64,000 nt of DNA, from the NCBI GenBank assembly GCA_937944855.1, contig CALFAY010000005.1:1-64000 (forward strand). The letters are read 5' to 3'. Positions 1-8,209 of this stretch are shown here, piece after piece. The notes under the pieces were generated by a model. The model had not been told where the DNA came from. It saw only the letters and a program-made list of their open reading frames with translations, and did no database searches. Positions within the stretch are counted from its first letter, which is position 1; every line of letters starts with the position of its first letter. Source of the stretch: an uncultured Planctomycetota bacterium (GTDB lineage Bacteria; Planctomycetota; Planctomycetia; Gemmatales; HRBIN36). The translations under genes and the position numbers were made by a program.

Positions 1-438
1 GAGGCGCAGGTGAACCTGGCGTTCATATATCAGACGCAGGGGAAGCGGGAGGAGGCGAAGGCGGCCTACCGCAAGGCGTTGGCGTTGCAGCCGGAACTCG
101 ACCTCGCCCGCCGCGCCCTGGCCAAACTGGAGGCCCCACCCTCGGCAGAAAGCAGCGTGAACCTAGCTGAATTCGGAGGCGGATCTTCCATTCAGCCACC
201 GCGGCCGCCAATGCCTGCGGCAAACCAGCCGCGCTCCGAAACAGCTGCTACTCCGAACTTGATGCTGCCGGGGGAACCGGCTCCGCTTCGGCTGGACGAG
301 AGTTCCGCCAAACCATTGTCAAATTCGCCGGGGATCCATCTGGGCCGACCTGTCGTCCGGCCGATGCTTCCCGCTCAGCCTTCAGGGACGTCAGAACGAA
401 CATCGGGAAGTGCTCCTGTCGCCATCACTTTCGATTAG
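1..438 (+). CDS. TPR-repeat protein, C-terminal part (cut by window edge)
   Basis: The frame is open from base 1, so the gene begins upstream of the window. The first 40 or so residues form one tetratricopeptide repeat (NLAFIYQTQGKREEAKAAYRKAL), followed by a proline- and serine-rich tail with no recognisable domain. TPR proteins are scaffolds for protein assembly. In exosortase-type exopolysaccharide loci a TPR protein is commonly found near an ExeA-like ATPase and a CpsD-like protein, which are the next two genes here, so a role in polymer export is an inference from context. The TPR call is solid for the visible repeat; the rest is unassigned. Confidence 0.75.
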   Translation, partial: EAQVNLAFIYQTQGKREEAKAAYRKALALQPELDLARRALAKLEAPPSAESSVNLAEFGGGSSIQPPRPPMPAANQPRSETAATPNLMLPGEPAPLRLDESSAKPLSNSPGIHLGRPVVRPMLPAQPSGTSERTSGSAPVAITFD

Positions 439-639
439 GGGCACCCCAGATATGACCAGGCGTACCGACGCCTTCTCGGTCATCAGCAAATCCCGGACGT
501 CTAAAGAAGCGACCGCGCGCAGTTCGATGAAACTTCATGGTCGGCCGGGCCGTCGGCGGTCGGCAGGGGGGATCATACGGGCAATTGAGAACGATCCATT
601 TTTATGGTTCAGAGCGGCGCGACCGCTCGGGGAAGGTCC

Positions 640-1530
640 ATGTATCTGCAACATTTCGGGTTGAACGACCGTCCCTTTCGCCCAACAGCCGACACGCCGT
701 TCTACTACCCCGCCACCGGTCACGAAATCGCTTTGGCTCGCCTGAGGCAGTCGCTGGCTTTGGAGGAGAGCTTCGCAGTGCTGACCGGCGAAACCGGGCT
801 AGGCAAAACGCTCATTCTGCACCGACTGATCGCCCAAGCGGAGGAGGACCATCAGATCCTGTTCGTGACCAATACGCACTTCGGCACTGCTGCCGGATTG
901 TATCAGACGTTGCTTTTCGATCTCGGTCTGCCTTTTGAAGGCCGCAGCGAGCATGAATTGCGGCTGTTGACCACGCAGTCCATTCTCAAGACTTTCCAAG
1001 AGGGTCGGAGGGTGCTTCTGGTCATTGACGAAGGCCAACACCTGATGCCCTACCTGCTGGAAGAACTGCGGCTGCTGAGCAATCTGGAAACCGCCGAGGG
1101 GAAGGTTGTGCAGATCGTTCTTGCCGGTTTGCCGATGCTCGCCGAGATGCTTCGCCGGCCAGGACTTGCCGCCCTGCATCAGCGGATCCGCACCCGAATC
1201 GAACTCAGCGCGTTGGACCGACATGAATCGGCAGATTATGTGGCTCACCAGATCCGGGCCGTCGGCGGGCGACCGGACCAGGTCTTTACGGAGGAAGCCC
1301 TGGAGATGCTCTCCCGGGCCTGTCGCGGCGTACCGAGGTTCTTGAATCAAGCCGCAGAACTGGCGATGCAACTGGCGGCGTCGGGTGAAGTTGTCGTGGT
1401 GGATGCCGAGGCTGTCGCCGAGGCATTGCACGACCTCGCTTTGCCAGTGGCGGACATCGAGGAAGACTCACGCACCGAAGAAGCAGAAGCTTGTTCCCGT
1501 TCTGCATCGGCTTTCAGGCGATCCGCTTGA
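640..1530 (+). CDS. ExeA/GspA-type AAA ATPase of an exopolysaccharide or secretion locus
   Basis: A 296-residue AAA ATPase. The N-terminus (MYLQHFGLNDRPFRP) is the typical opening of the ExeA-like family. A Walker A motif, GETGLGKT, lies near residues 48-55, and a Walker B-like stretch, VLLVIDEGQ, near 125. The family includes GspA/ExeA and the ATPase associated with XrtA-type exosortase loci. I chose the ATG at 640, preceded by GGGGAAGG, over the in-frame ATG at 604 because family homology starts there. No membrane segment or peptidoglycan-binding domain is visible, unlike full-length ExeA. Neighbours (TPR protein upstream, CpsD-like protein downstream) support polysaccharide export rather than type II secretion. 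Confidence 0.85.
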   Translation: MYLQHFGLNDRPFRPTADTPFYYPATGHEIALARLRQSLALEESFAVLTGETGLGKTLILHRLIAQAEEDHQILFVTNTHFGTAAGLYQTLLFDLGLPFEGRSEHELRLLTTQSILKTFQEGRRVLLVIDEGQHLMPYLLEELRLLSNLETAEGKVVQIVLAGLPMLAEMLRRPGLAALHQRIRTRIELSALDRHESADYVAHQIRAVGGRPDQVFTEEALEMLSRACRGVPRFLNQAAELAMQLAASGEVVVVDAEAVAEALHDLALPVADIEEDSRTEEAEACSRSASAFRRSA

Positions 1531-1555
1531 TTGTTTCCCTGGGGGCATGGCAGCC

Positions 1556-2476
1556 ATGAGTCGAATCCTGGACGCTCTGAAACGGCGAGTCGCCGAAAAG
1601 CCGCTCGATGAGGGGGGCGAGGTGCAAGCGTCCTCTCCCGCGGCTGCTGTTGCGGCGGAGGACGACTGGTGGGCGGGAGAGAAGGACGTGCCGTTCATCG
1701 AAGTGCCTTCTCAGGAAGTTCAGAACGCCTCCGCGCCGAGGGGGACGGACAACCCGGTAGGCTCAGGCTCTGTCCCCGACGAATGCGGTAAGCCGTCCAT
1801 TCCACCAGCATGTCGTTTTGAAGCGGCGGGACGACCGCAGGCCGAAATTCCTCCTGTGATCGACTCTTGGATCGGCATTTGCCGGGAGGCGGCCTCGACT
1901 CTGGCACGCCAGCTTCAAGATGCCCGCTTCCGCTCCGTTGTGCTTTTGCCCCTGCGGTTTCCGCCGGAGGAGGCGACCATCGCCGCCCTGGGCCGCCTCC
2001 TGCAAGAATCCGGTTTCGCCCGGTTGCTTCTGATGGATGCGCGGATAAGTCACGAGGCCTTGGCGGAATTGTTGGGTGCGGTCAGTCGTCCCGGGGTGAG
2101 CGACGTTGTGGCCGGATTGCCTCTGGCCTCAGCGATCCAGGAAACCGTGTGGTCTGCGGTACACTTCCTGGGTCCGGGGCATCGTCTGGCCTTGGCGGCC
2201 GAGACGACCCTGCAACGCCTTCCTGCTATGCTGCACGATCTGCGGCAGAGCTATGATCTGGTCGTCGTGGTTGCCGAAACCTGGTTTCCGCCGCACTTGC
2301 CCACACCGCTGGTCCATGAGACGGAAGCAATCGTACTCTTGGTCGATGCTGCGAGCGACGCCTCCGGGGTCGGGACCGAGGCGGTCCGCACCCTGCAAGC
2401 GCATCGCTTGCCCGTGCTGGGTTCTTTGATTCTGCCCACGAATCAGGCGGCGGCCCGTTGCCGGGCTGATTCCTGA
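1556..2476 (+). CDS. CpsD/BY-kinase-like protein with degenerate nucleotide-binding site
   Basis: About 306 residues. The N-terminus MSRILDALKRRVAEKP is the usual start of CpsD/CapB-like chain-length regulators. Residues from about 105 onward keep the ParA/CpsD order of strands: an LLLMDARIS segment in place of Walker A', a 'pGVSDVVAG' segment and an 'AIVLLVDA' strand. However, where the P-loop GEGKS/T should lie the sequence reads RFPPEEA, and there is no C-terminal tyrosine cluster. It is therefore probably not an active tyrosine kinase. The ATG at 1556 has a G-rich ribosome site about 10 bases upstream; an ATG at 1547 is the alternative. The 3' end overlaps the convergent glycosyltransferase by 34 bases. 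Confidence 0.65.
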   Translation: MSRILDALKRRVAEKPLDEGGEVQASSPAAAVAAEDDWWAGEKDVPFIEVPSQEVQNASAPRGTDNPVGSGSVPDECGKPSIPPACRFEAAGRPQAEIPPVIDSWIGICREAASTLARQLQDARFRSVVLLPLRFPPEEATIAALGRLLQESGFARLLLMDARISHEALAELLGAVSRPGVSDVVAGLPLASAIQETVWSAVHFLGPGHRLALAAETTLQRLPAMLHDLRQSYDLVVVVAETWFPPHLPTPLVHETEAIVLLVDAASDASGVGTEAVRTLQAHRLPVLGSLILPTNQAAARCRADS

Positions 2477-3594
2477 GCGAACCCAGCCACGGCATCGAGA
2501 TAGGAGAACAGTTCCGCCTCGTAGCGTTGACGGGAGAAGCGCAAGGCTTGTCGGCGGCACGCGGTCGGAGAGAAATCGGAATTCCGTTGCTCAAACGCCA
2601 CGATTGCATTAGCCAAGACGTCAGGATTTTGTTGCTCAAAAAACAGGCCAGTCGGTTCGCCGACCGACCCCGGCGGGATCACGGTTTCGGTCGCTCCTCC
2701 TGCACCATAGGCAATCACCGGGGTGCCGCACGCTAGCGCTTCCACTGGCACGATGCCGAAGTCCTCCTCTCCGGGAAACAGTAGAGCACGACATTTACGG
2801 AAGTGATCGCGCACGACCTCATCCGACTGCCAGCCGGCGAAATGTACGGTCGGTCCAGCCAAGGCCCGCAGCCGTGAGCTTTCCGGACCCTGACCTATCA
2901 CAAGCAGATGCTTCCTGAGCCGGTTGCAGGTTTGGATGGCCAGGTCGATTCGCTTGTAGGGTACCAAGGCTGAGACGACCAGATAGTAGTCGTCGCGTTT
3001 AACCCGGGCGGGACAGTAGAAGTCAGTATCCACCGGGGGGTAGATGACGACGCTTTCCCGCCCGTAGCATTTGGCGATGCGGTTCCGCACCGTTTGGCTG
3101 ATGGCGACAAAGTGCGTAACGTTGCGTGCGGTTTCGCAGTCCCACCAGCGGAGCCAGGCCAGCAACGGCTCCGCCGGGATCCGCTTCCACATCGGTTGGG
3201 ATTGGAAATATGCTTCTTTCATCTGCCAAACGTAGCGCATCGGCGTGAAACAGTAGCACACATGCGGGATGCCGGAAGGTGTCTGCACGGCCTTGGCGAC
3301 GCAGTGGCTCAAGCTGACCACAAGGTCAACCCGTGGCAGCCGCAGGCTGCGGACGGCCAGGGGCATCAGTGGCAAGAGGTAGCGGTAGTATCGGGAGATG
3401 CCTGGCCAGTTGTTGAGGAAGCTGGCGGTGATTGGGCGTCGTTCGATGATCGCCGAGACGCTGCCGGGGACGTGGAAGAGCGTGAACAAGGCGGCATCAG
3501 GCCAGCGGCGGCACAGCGGCTCCAAGCACTTTTCCCCGCCGCGCATTCCCGTCAGCCAGTCGTGGACCAGGACAACCCTTTGGCTGCCGAGCAT
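2443..3594 (-). CDS. Glycosyltransferase family 4
   Basis: A 383-residue GT-B glycosyltransferase, probably adding a sugar from a nucleotide donor to a lipid-linked or exported polysaccharide. The N-terminal acceptor domain has VLVHDWLTGMRGGEKCLE, typical of GT4 enzymes. The C-terminal Rossmann domain contains the donor-site pattern LLFPGEEDFGIVPVEALACG, with the EX7E-type glutamates. I favour the ATG at 3594 because AAGGGG sits 6 bases upstream; an ATG at 3615 is also in frame. It converges on the CpsD-like gene and probably belongs to the same exopolysaccharide locus. The exact sugar specificity cannot be read from the sequence. Confidence 0.85.
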   Translation of the reverse strand: MLGSQRVVLVHDWLTGMRGGEKCLEPLCRRWPDAALFTLFHVPGSVSAIIERRPITASFLNNWPGISRYYRYLLPLMPLAVRSLRLPRVDLVVSLSHCVAKAVQTPSGIPHVCYCFTPMRYVWQMKEAYFQSQPMWKRIPAEPLLAWLRWWDCETARNVTHFVAISQTVRNRIAKCYGRESVVIYPPVDTDFYCPARVKRDDYYLVVSALVPYKRIDLAIQTCNRLRKHLLVIGQGPESSRLRALAGPTVHFAGWQSDEVVRDHFRKCRALLFPGEEDFGIVPVEALACGTPVIAYGAGGATETVIPPGSVGEPTGLFFEQQNPDVLANAIVAFEQRNSDFSPTACRRQALRFSRQRYEAELFSYLDAVAGFAQESARQRAAA

Positions 3595-4000
3595 CGACAC
3601 CCCTTGCTGCGTCATGCTGTCGCCCTATGAAGGCCGACGTGATTCCTTACGCTTTCCCATCCCATGAGGTCGCCACTGTATCTCAGCTGCTCTGGGGCGG
3701 GAAGAGCAGTCAGCTCGCAGCCCTGCATCATGGCGCGCTGGCGCATTCTTGACCTCTTCCCGGATTAGTCATGAAAGGCCGCTGCCTTACCCGACCCGAC
3801 CCGGCCCCGGGTCGTCTAAAGGCCAATTTGGACAAAGACTTCTGACAGCGATTCAGAGCTGTTTAAGTTTGGGTGAATCCTCGTTGAGGCATGTTCCCGC
3901 CTCCCGGTGGCAAGCCTAGCGTGAACCAAGGATAGGCTGACGGTACGCCCTTGGTAGTGAGCTTCAACCCCACTTCGGTTTTCCTGTGGAGGAGGGCACC
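3595..4000. other. Divergent intergenic region with two strong hairpins
   Basis: This 406-base gap separates divergently transcribed genes and so should contain promoters for both, but I could not fix convincing -35/-10 pairs. Two inverted repeats are visible: CTGCTCT (3687-3693) with AGAGCAG (3703-3709), and CGACCCGG (3797-3804) with CCGGGTCG (3807-3814). Neither is followed by a T-run, so they are not ordinary terminators. No coding region is supported here. Confidence 0.4.
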
Positions 4001-4996
4001 ATGCGTAGGAAGGAAATCCAGCGACTCGCGTTTACCCTGATCGAATTGCTTGTGGTCATCGCCATCATCGCAATTTTGATGGCCCTGTTGCTGCCGGCTG
4101 TGCAAAAGGTGCGGTCCGCGGCTGACCGCATGTCGTGTGCGAACAACATGCGGCAACTGACCTTGGCAGCACACAATTACCACAACGACTACGGCTACTT
4201 TCCCGTGGGCTGGCAGGCTCCGACTCCGTCCGGCACCTGGTCCGACCCTAATCGCGTGCTGAGCCAATTGTCCTGCGCTCCCATCCTGCCCGGTGCACCC
4301 CGATTCACCAACTTGATGATCGAGCTGTTGCCCTACTACGAGCAGGACAATCTCCAGCGGCGTTGGGACTTCAACGACGTGCGAAACAATCTTGGGCCGG
4401 ATGGTTCCGTGGCCTCGCAGGTCATCAAGATGCTCATCTGCCCGGCCAGCCCCGTAGCGGAGGTCAAGAAGGTGGTGGTGCTGGGCAACATGTACGGCCT
4501 GACCAGCTACGGCGGTATCGCGGGAATCTACTCGTTCCGGGCTTACCTGGGAAGTGCGTATGTCATTAGCAACGACGGCATCTTCTACATCAACAGCCGG
4601 ATCCGCATTGCCGATCTCTATGACGGCACCAGCAACACATTCATCTTCGGCGAACGCAACCACTGGGACCGCAACTTCGACCGCATGTACAGAAATTTCC
4701 CGATCATCGGCTGGAGCGGCTGGGCCTGGTGCGACAATCCCAATTCGGTCGGCGATTATCTGGTCGGAGCAGCCATGCCGATCAACTGGATGATCCCGGA
4801 CACGGCCACGGGTCCGAACAGCTCGGCCAACCCCTGGGTTCAGCTGCGGCTTTCGACGATGGGCAGCATGCACCCCAACGGGGCCAACTGTGCCTTGGCG
4901 GATGGCTCAGTGCGTTACGCCACCAACGCGACGCCGCTTGAAACCCTGCGAGCCTTCTGTACACGCCGGGGAGGCGAAGTGGCCACGCTGGATTAG
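4001..4996 (+). CDS. DUF1559 prepilin-like protein
   Basis: A 331-residue member of the DUF1559 family, which is greatly expanded in Planctomycetota. The N-terminus carries a type IV prepilin/pseudopilin cleavage and methylation motif ([16 protein letters not shown]), giving one membrane helix and export through a type II/IV pilin-like route. The middle has the DUF1559 start ([16 protein letters not shown]) and the C-terminus the typical '[17 protein letters not shown]' signature. The ATG at 4001 follows GGAGGAGGG at ideal distance. The molecular role is unknown; a structural pseudopilin-like role is inferred from the N-terminus. A small lipoprotein follows 37 bases downstream, a pairing often seen with this family. 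Confidence 0.93.
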   Translation: MRRKEIQRLAFTLIELLVVIAIIAILMALLLPAVQKVRSAADRMSCANNMRQLTLAAHNYHNDYGYFPVGWQAPTPSGTWSDPNRVLSQLSCAPILPGAPRFTNLMIELLPYYEQDNLQRRWDFNDVRNNLGPDGSVASQVIKMLICPASPVAEVKKVVVLGNMYGLTSYGGIAGIYSFRAYLGSAYVISNDGIFYINSRIRIADLYDGTSNTFIFGERNHWDRNFDRMYRNFPIIGWSGWAWCDNPNSVGDYLVGAAMPINWMIPDTATGPNSSANPWVQLRLSTMGSMHPNGANCALADGSVRYATNATPLETLRAFCTRRGGEVATLD

Positions 4997-5033
4997 GGGG
5001 CCGCGACTCCTCTCACCTAAGGAGATTGCAACT

Positions 5034-5468
5034 ATGATACGCTGGAGTTTGCTTAGCATCCTTCTGATGGTTGTCGCCATCTGCACGAGCGGTTGTGGTA
5101 ACTCCGGGCCGCTGGTGCCGGTGGAAGGCGTGGTTAAGATCAACGGCCAACCCGCTGGAAATCTCCAGATCATCTTCACCCAGGCCCAAGCGTTGCCCGG
5201 CAAACAACGCAAAGCCGGATCGGCCATCTCCGACGCCGGCGGCAGGTTCGTCATCAAGCCGAACGACGGCTCTCCCGGCTTGCCCCCGGGCAAGTACAAG
5301 ATCGCTGTGCTGGATAATAATCTGGCCGTGGATGAGGAACCCGACCCCAATAAACCGCCTATTCCCAACCGCATTCCGCGGCTGTATGCCGACGTGCTCT
5401 CGACGCCGCTGGATGTCGAGGTCGTGGAAGGCAAAAGCGACTATGAAATCAATGTGCCTATCTTTTAA
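5034..5468 (+). CDS. Transthyretin-like lipoprotein
   Basis: A 144-residue exported protein. The signal peptide ends in a lipobox, CTSGC, with Cys21 as the lipidated residue, so it should be membrane anchored. The remainder (VPVEGVVKINGQPAGNLQIIF...PGKYKIAVLDN) has the beta-sandwich pattern of transthyretin-like/carboxypeptidase regulatory domains common in Planctomycetota. The start at 5034 is set by AAGGAG upstream and by the signal peptide. It lies 37 bases after the DUF1559 gene and before a strong terminator, so the two form a transcription unit. Function is unknown. Confidence 0.85.
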   Translation: MIRWSLLSILLMVVAICTSGCGNSGPLVPVEGVVKINGQPAGNLQIIFTQAQALPGKQRKAGSAISDAGGRFVIKPNDGSPGLPPGKYKIAVLDNNLAVDEEPDPNKPPIPNRIPRLYADVLSTPLDVEVVEGKSDYEINVPIF

Positions 5469-5526
5469 ACCTGCCGGTATGAACGCAGTCCTTTAGCAAG
5501 CACGCCTCAGCGGCTTGACCGGTTCG

Positions 5527-5561
5527 ACCACGGACGTACAATCCTACGTCCGTGGTTTTTG
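5527..5561 (+). terminator. Rho-independent terminator
   Basis: A 12-base-pair stem, ACCACGGACGTA (5527-5538) with TACGTCCGTGGT (5545-5556), a 6-base loop and a following T-run (5556-5560). It lies 59 bases after the lipoprotein stop and ends the DUF1559-lipoprotein unit. Confidence 0.93.
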
Positions 5562-5675
5562 TTTTCAAGACCTTTCAAACTCCGGAGCGGCATTATGGCA
5601 GGGCAGAAAATGGCATGGAACAAAGTTAATGGTCGCAGCGTAATCGGATAGCATTGGGCAACCCTGAACCGGCTC

Positions 5676-6824
5676 ATGTTTAATACTTCCCTGGTTTTAA
5701 TAGCCGTGTTTCTCGTGGGCCGCGTGCTCCTCCAATCGCTCGGCTACCAGTGGCCGGAGTGGAGCACCCGCTGGTTCTGGCCGATTGCCTTGGCGGCAGT
5801 GGTCGGCTACATGACCAACTACATAGCCGTGCAAATGTTATTTTTGCCTTACCGTCGCGAAGATTCACACTGGCTTAAGCCGACAACGTTGTGGTTATGG
5901 CAGCAAGGGGTAGTTCCCGCCCGCAAACCTGAAATCGCCGGCGCCGCCGGGGAGCAATTAGCCAGCCAGGTTCTTACGCCTGAGCGCATCGGCAAGGAAC
6001 TGGTCAAAGTCGCCGAGAAGGTCCTGGACGATCCGGACATCCGCCACCGCATCCGCATGTTGCTCGGGCCGATGATCCGCAGGCACTTGCCGAGCATGGT
6101 GGAAAAGCTCACTCCCGAAATCATGGACCTGCTTACCAAGGCGGTGAAATCCGGGGTCAAGAAGGAATATGTCGTTCAGTTCGTGGAGGAAGTGCTGGCT
6201 CCCTGGCTGGTCACGCGGGAGACTCGCGAATGCTTCGTGGACCTGATAATCAACGCCCTGCGCAACGAAGCGCCCCGGATCGTGCGGATGCTTCGTCAGG
6301 CTGTTGAACAGTACTCGGATACCTCGCTGCTACGAAGGCTCACCTGCCGCCTCAGCGAGTGGATCGGCCTGGTTGACTGGGAAGAAATGCGGCATTCGTT
6401 GAAACAGTTTCTGGCCAGTCCCCAGGCTCGCCAGCAGGTGTACGACATGCTCGGCGGGCTGATTGTCTCGGTCGTGGAGATGGTGCGAAGCAGCCCGAAT
6501 TTGCAGGACTCGGTGGTCAGCCTGACGGAGCGGATGCGGGATGTCTTCGGCGAAAAGGTCGAGGAGTTTTTGCGCGCCTACCTGCCGGAGATGGGCAACC
6601 GCCTGGCAGATTCGCCTGCGTTCTGGAACTGGCTGGCTCACGAGGCCCTTCCCGAGGCCAAGCCATATGTGACCGTCTGGCTGGAGCGGGAAGGCGGCGG
6701 GCAGTATGTGGCGGAGAAGTTCGACATCTCCAGCAGGGTCCGCGACGCCATCAACGAATTGGAAATCGAAGACGTTCACCGCATGGTCAACAAAGTCAGC
6801 GGCAACGAACTGGGAGCGATCTAG
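5676..6824 (+). CDS. DUF445 family membrane protein, ended early by in-frame TAG
   Basis: 382 residues before the stop. The N-terminal membrane segment and AAVVGYMTNYIAVQMLFLPY match the DUF445 (YheB-like) start, followed by the long amphipathic helical body. DUF445 proteins normally end in a second membrane helix. Here the frame stops at TAG (6822-6824) exactly before that helix, and the next 50 codons in the same frame encode it. The gene is therefore either a recent nonsense mutant, a readthrough case or a base error. Its function is unknown in the family. The downstream hydrolase starts 12 bases after the end of the restored frame, which supports 6977 as the ancestral end. Confidence 0.85.
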   Translation: MFNTSLVLIAVFLVGRVLLQSLGYQWPEWSTRWFWPIALAAVVGYMTNYIAVQMLFLPYRREDSHWLKPTTLWLWQQGVVPARKPEIAGAAGEQLASQVLTPERIGKELVKVAEKVLDDPDIRHRIRMLLGPMIRRHLPSMVEKLTPEIMDLLTKAVKSGVKKEYVVQFVEEVLAPWLVTRETRECFVDLIINALRNEAPRIVRMLRQAVEQYSDTSLLRRLTCRLSEWIGLVDWEEMRHSLKQFLASPQARQQVYDMLGGLIVSVVEMVRSSPNLQDSVVSLTERMRDVFGEKVEEFLRAYLPEMGNRLADSPAFWNWLAHEALPEAKPYVTVWLEREGGGQYVAEKFDISSRVRDAINELEIEDVHRMVNKVSGNELGAI

Positions 6825-6977
6825 GTACTCGGGTTCGTCTTGGGAGGAGTCGCTGGCACTCTGATGGCAACCGTCCTCTTCTTCAATGAGCCGAACAAGG
6901 AGGTTCGAGCCAACCGCTTGCTTGACCAGGCCCAAGAGCAAACTTATGATCGAAGTAAGCTCGGTGTCGTACCTTAA
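6825..6977 (+). pseudogene. In-frame continuation of the DUF445 gene (C-terminal membrane helix)
   Basis: Directly after the TAG the same frame stays open for 50 codons to a TAA at 6975-6977. It encodes a hydrophobic glycine-rich helix (LGFVLGGVAGTLMATVLFF) and a charged tail ending KLGVVP. This is what the C-terminus of a DUF445 protein should look like. A single base change at 6822 (for example CAG to TAG) would explain the split. Confidence 0.75.
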
Positions 6978-6988
6978 GCGGAGGTCGG

Positions 6989-8086
6989 ATGATGCAGTCG
7001 GCCCTTTCTCGGTGCATTCGACATGTGCTGGCCTTGGGACTTGCCCTGATCTGGTTGTCCCTCGGGGCTGCGGGGGTCTCCGCCCAGGCGATCAAGGAAC
7101 GGGTCGAGATTCCGACCGATGACAGCGTCATGCTGGTGGGAGACTGGTACCCTTCGGGCAAAGGCAAGAACGGACCTGTGGTCGTCCTCTGCCACGCCAT
7201 CGGGCCAGGCAAGGAGGGAGCCAAACGTCAGGACTGGGAGAAGTTCCCGGAACTGCTGCAAAAGGAAGGGTATCACGTTCTGACCTTCGACTTCCGCGGT
7301 TACGGCGACAGCACGCGCCTGATCGAGAAGCAGCGTTACTGGGTGCAGACGCCGGGCCGCCTGACGCCGCCGGGGGTGCGGGCCAACAATCTTCCCGCCA
7401 CGATCAGTTCCCGCGATTGGCGATCCGACGGCCATTTATTGTGGCTGGGCAACGATCTGATTGCCGTCAAGAAATGGCTCAACATCAAGAACAACGCTGA
7501 GGAGTGCAATTCCGCCAATATCTGCCTGATTTGTGCCGAGCAGACGGGGGTTCTGGCCGAGTTGTTCCTGTACAACGAGTACTGCGATCCGAATCGAGAC
7601 AAGGCCAACGACTGGAGCCGACCGCTGCCTCCGGCCCAGCGCAACCCGTCCAGGTGGGAGGGTGAAGATTACACGCACCTGATCGTCCTTTCCATGCCGG
7701 ACCGGCTGGGCACGCGAAGCTATCGCAATCTGCTGCGGGAGCGGATGATCAATCTGACGCGAAAACGAGCCTTTGACACCCTGACCATCTACGGCGCCGA
7801 CGACACGCCGGTCAAGAATTTCTGGAACGACGCCATCAAGTGGATCAAGCCGGAAGCAGAACTGAAGGAACTGGAAAAGACCGGCCGCTACGAGGTGCCC
7901 AAGACCAAGCTGGCCGGAGTCAATCTCGTGACCAATGAGGCTCTCGGCGTGGATAAGGTCGTGGTCGATTACCTCAACAAATTCATGTCCAAGAGCAAGC
8001 CTTGGCGGCGGACGGCGGAAAAGGAAGGGGCCATCCTGTTCAACATTCAGTTGGCCGTGCAAAGTCCAACACCGCTGATCCAGTGA
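6989..8086 (+). CDS. Exported alpha/beta-hydrolase-fold protein, catalytic serine apparently missing
   Basis: 365 residues with a signal peptide ending near VSAQA. The fold is suggested by VVVLCHAIGPGKEG (oxyanion-loop region), VLTFDFRGYGDS and a late TIYGADDTPV strand. At the nucleophile elbow, where GxSxG is expected, the sequence is ICAEQTG, with glutamate in the serine position, so ordinary serine-hydrolase chemistry is doubtful. A GGAGG site precedes the tandem ATGs at 6989/6992. It follows the DUF445 gene closely and is probably co-transcribed with it, ending at the terminator near 8122. The real role is unknown. Confidence 0.65.
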   Translation: MMQSALSRCIRHVLALGLALIWLSLGAAGVSAQAIKERVEIPTDDSVMLVGDWYPSGKGKNGPVVVLCHAIGPGKEGAKRQDWEKFPELLQKEGYHVLTFDFRGYGDSTRLIEKQRYWVQTPGRLTPPGVRANNLPATISSRDWRSDGHLLWLGNDLIAVKKWLNIKNNAEECNSANICLICAEQTGVLAELFLYNEYCDPNRDKANDWSRPLPPAQRNPSRWEGEDYTHLIVLSMPDRLGTRSYRNLLRERMINLTRKRAFDTLTIYGADDTPVKNFWNDAIKWIKPEAELKELEKTGRYEVPKTKLAGVNLVTNEALGVDKVVVDYLNKFMSKSKPWRRTAEKEGAILFNIQLAVQSPTPLIQ

Positions 8087-8121
8087 GCCAACTTACCAAT
8101 AAATTCGTTCCTCCTTTCGGG

Positions 8122-8176
8122 TCCGCAGCGGTAAAAACCGATTGGATTCCTGCCACCCCGCTGCGGATCTTTTTTG
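8122..8176 (+). terminator. Rho-independent terminator
   Basis: TCCGCAGCGG (8122-8131) pairs with CCGCTGCGGA (8158-8167), followed by T-rich 8168-8175. The 26-base loop holds a smaller CGGT/ACCG hairpin. It lies 36 bases after the hydrolase stop and before the convergent recombinase gene. Confidence 0.75.
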
Positions 8177-8209
8177 CTACCGTTCAGCATCGCGGCCCAG
8201 GCTTCAGAT

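Noticed and set aside
3640-3760. Resemblance to a cobalamin riboswitch (GCCACTG, GGGAAG, AGTCAG)
   Set aside because: The order and spacing of the conserved blocks do not fit the B12 consensus, the B12-box is poor, and the downstream gene is unrelated to cobalamin.
3863-4873. A 336-codon open frame antisense to the DUF1559 gene
   Set aside because: The plus-strand protein has clear prepilin and DUF1559 motifs; the antisense frame is a GC-rich shadow without domains or a ribosome site.
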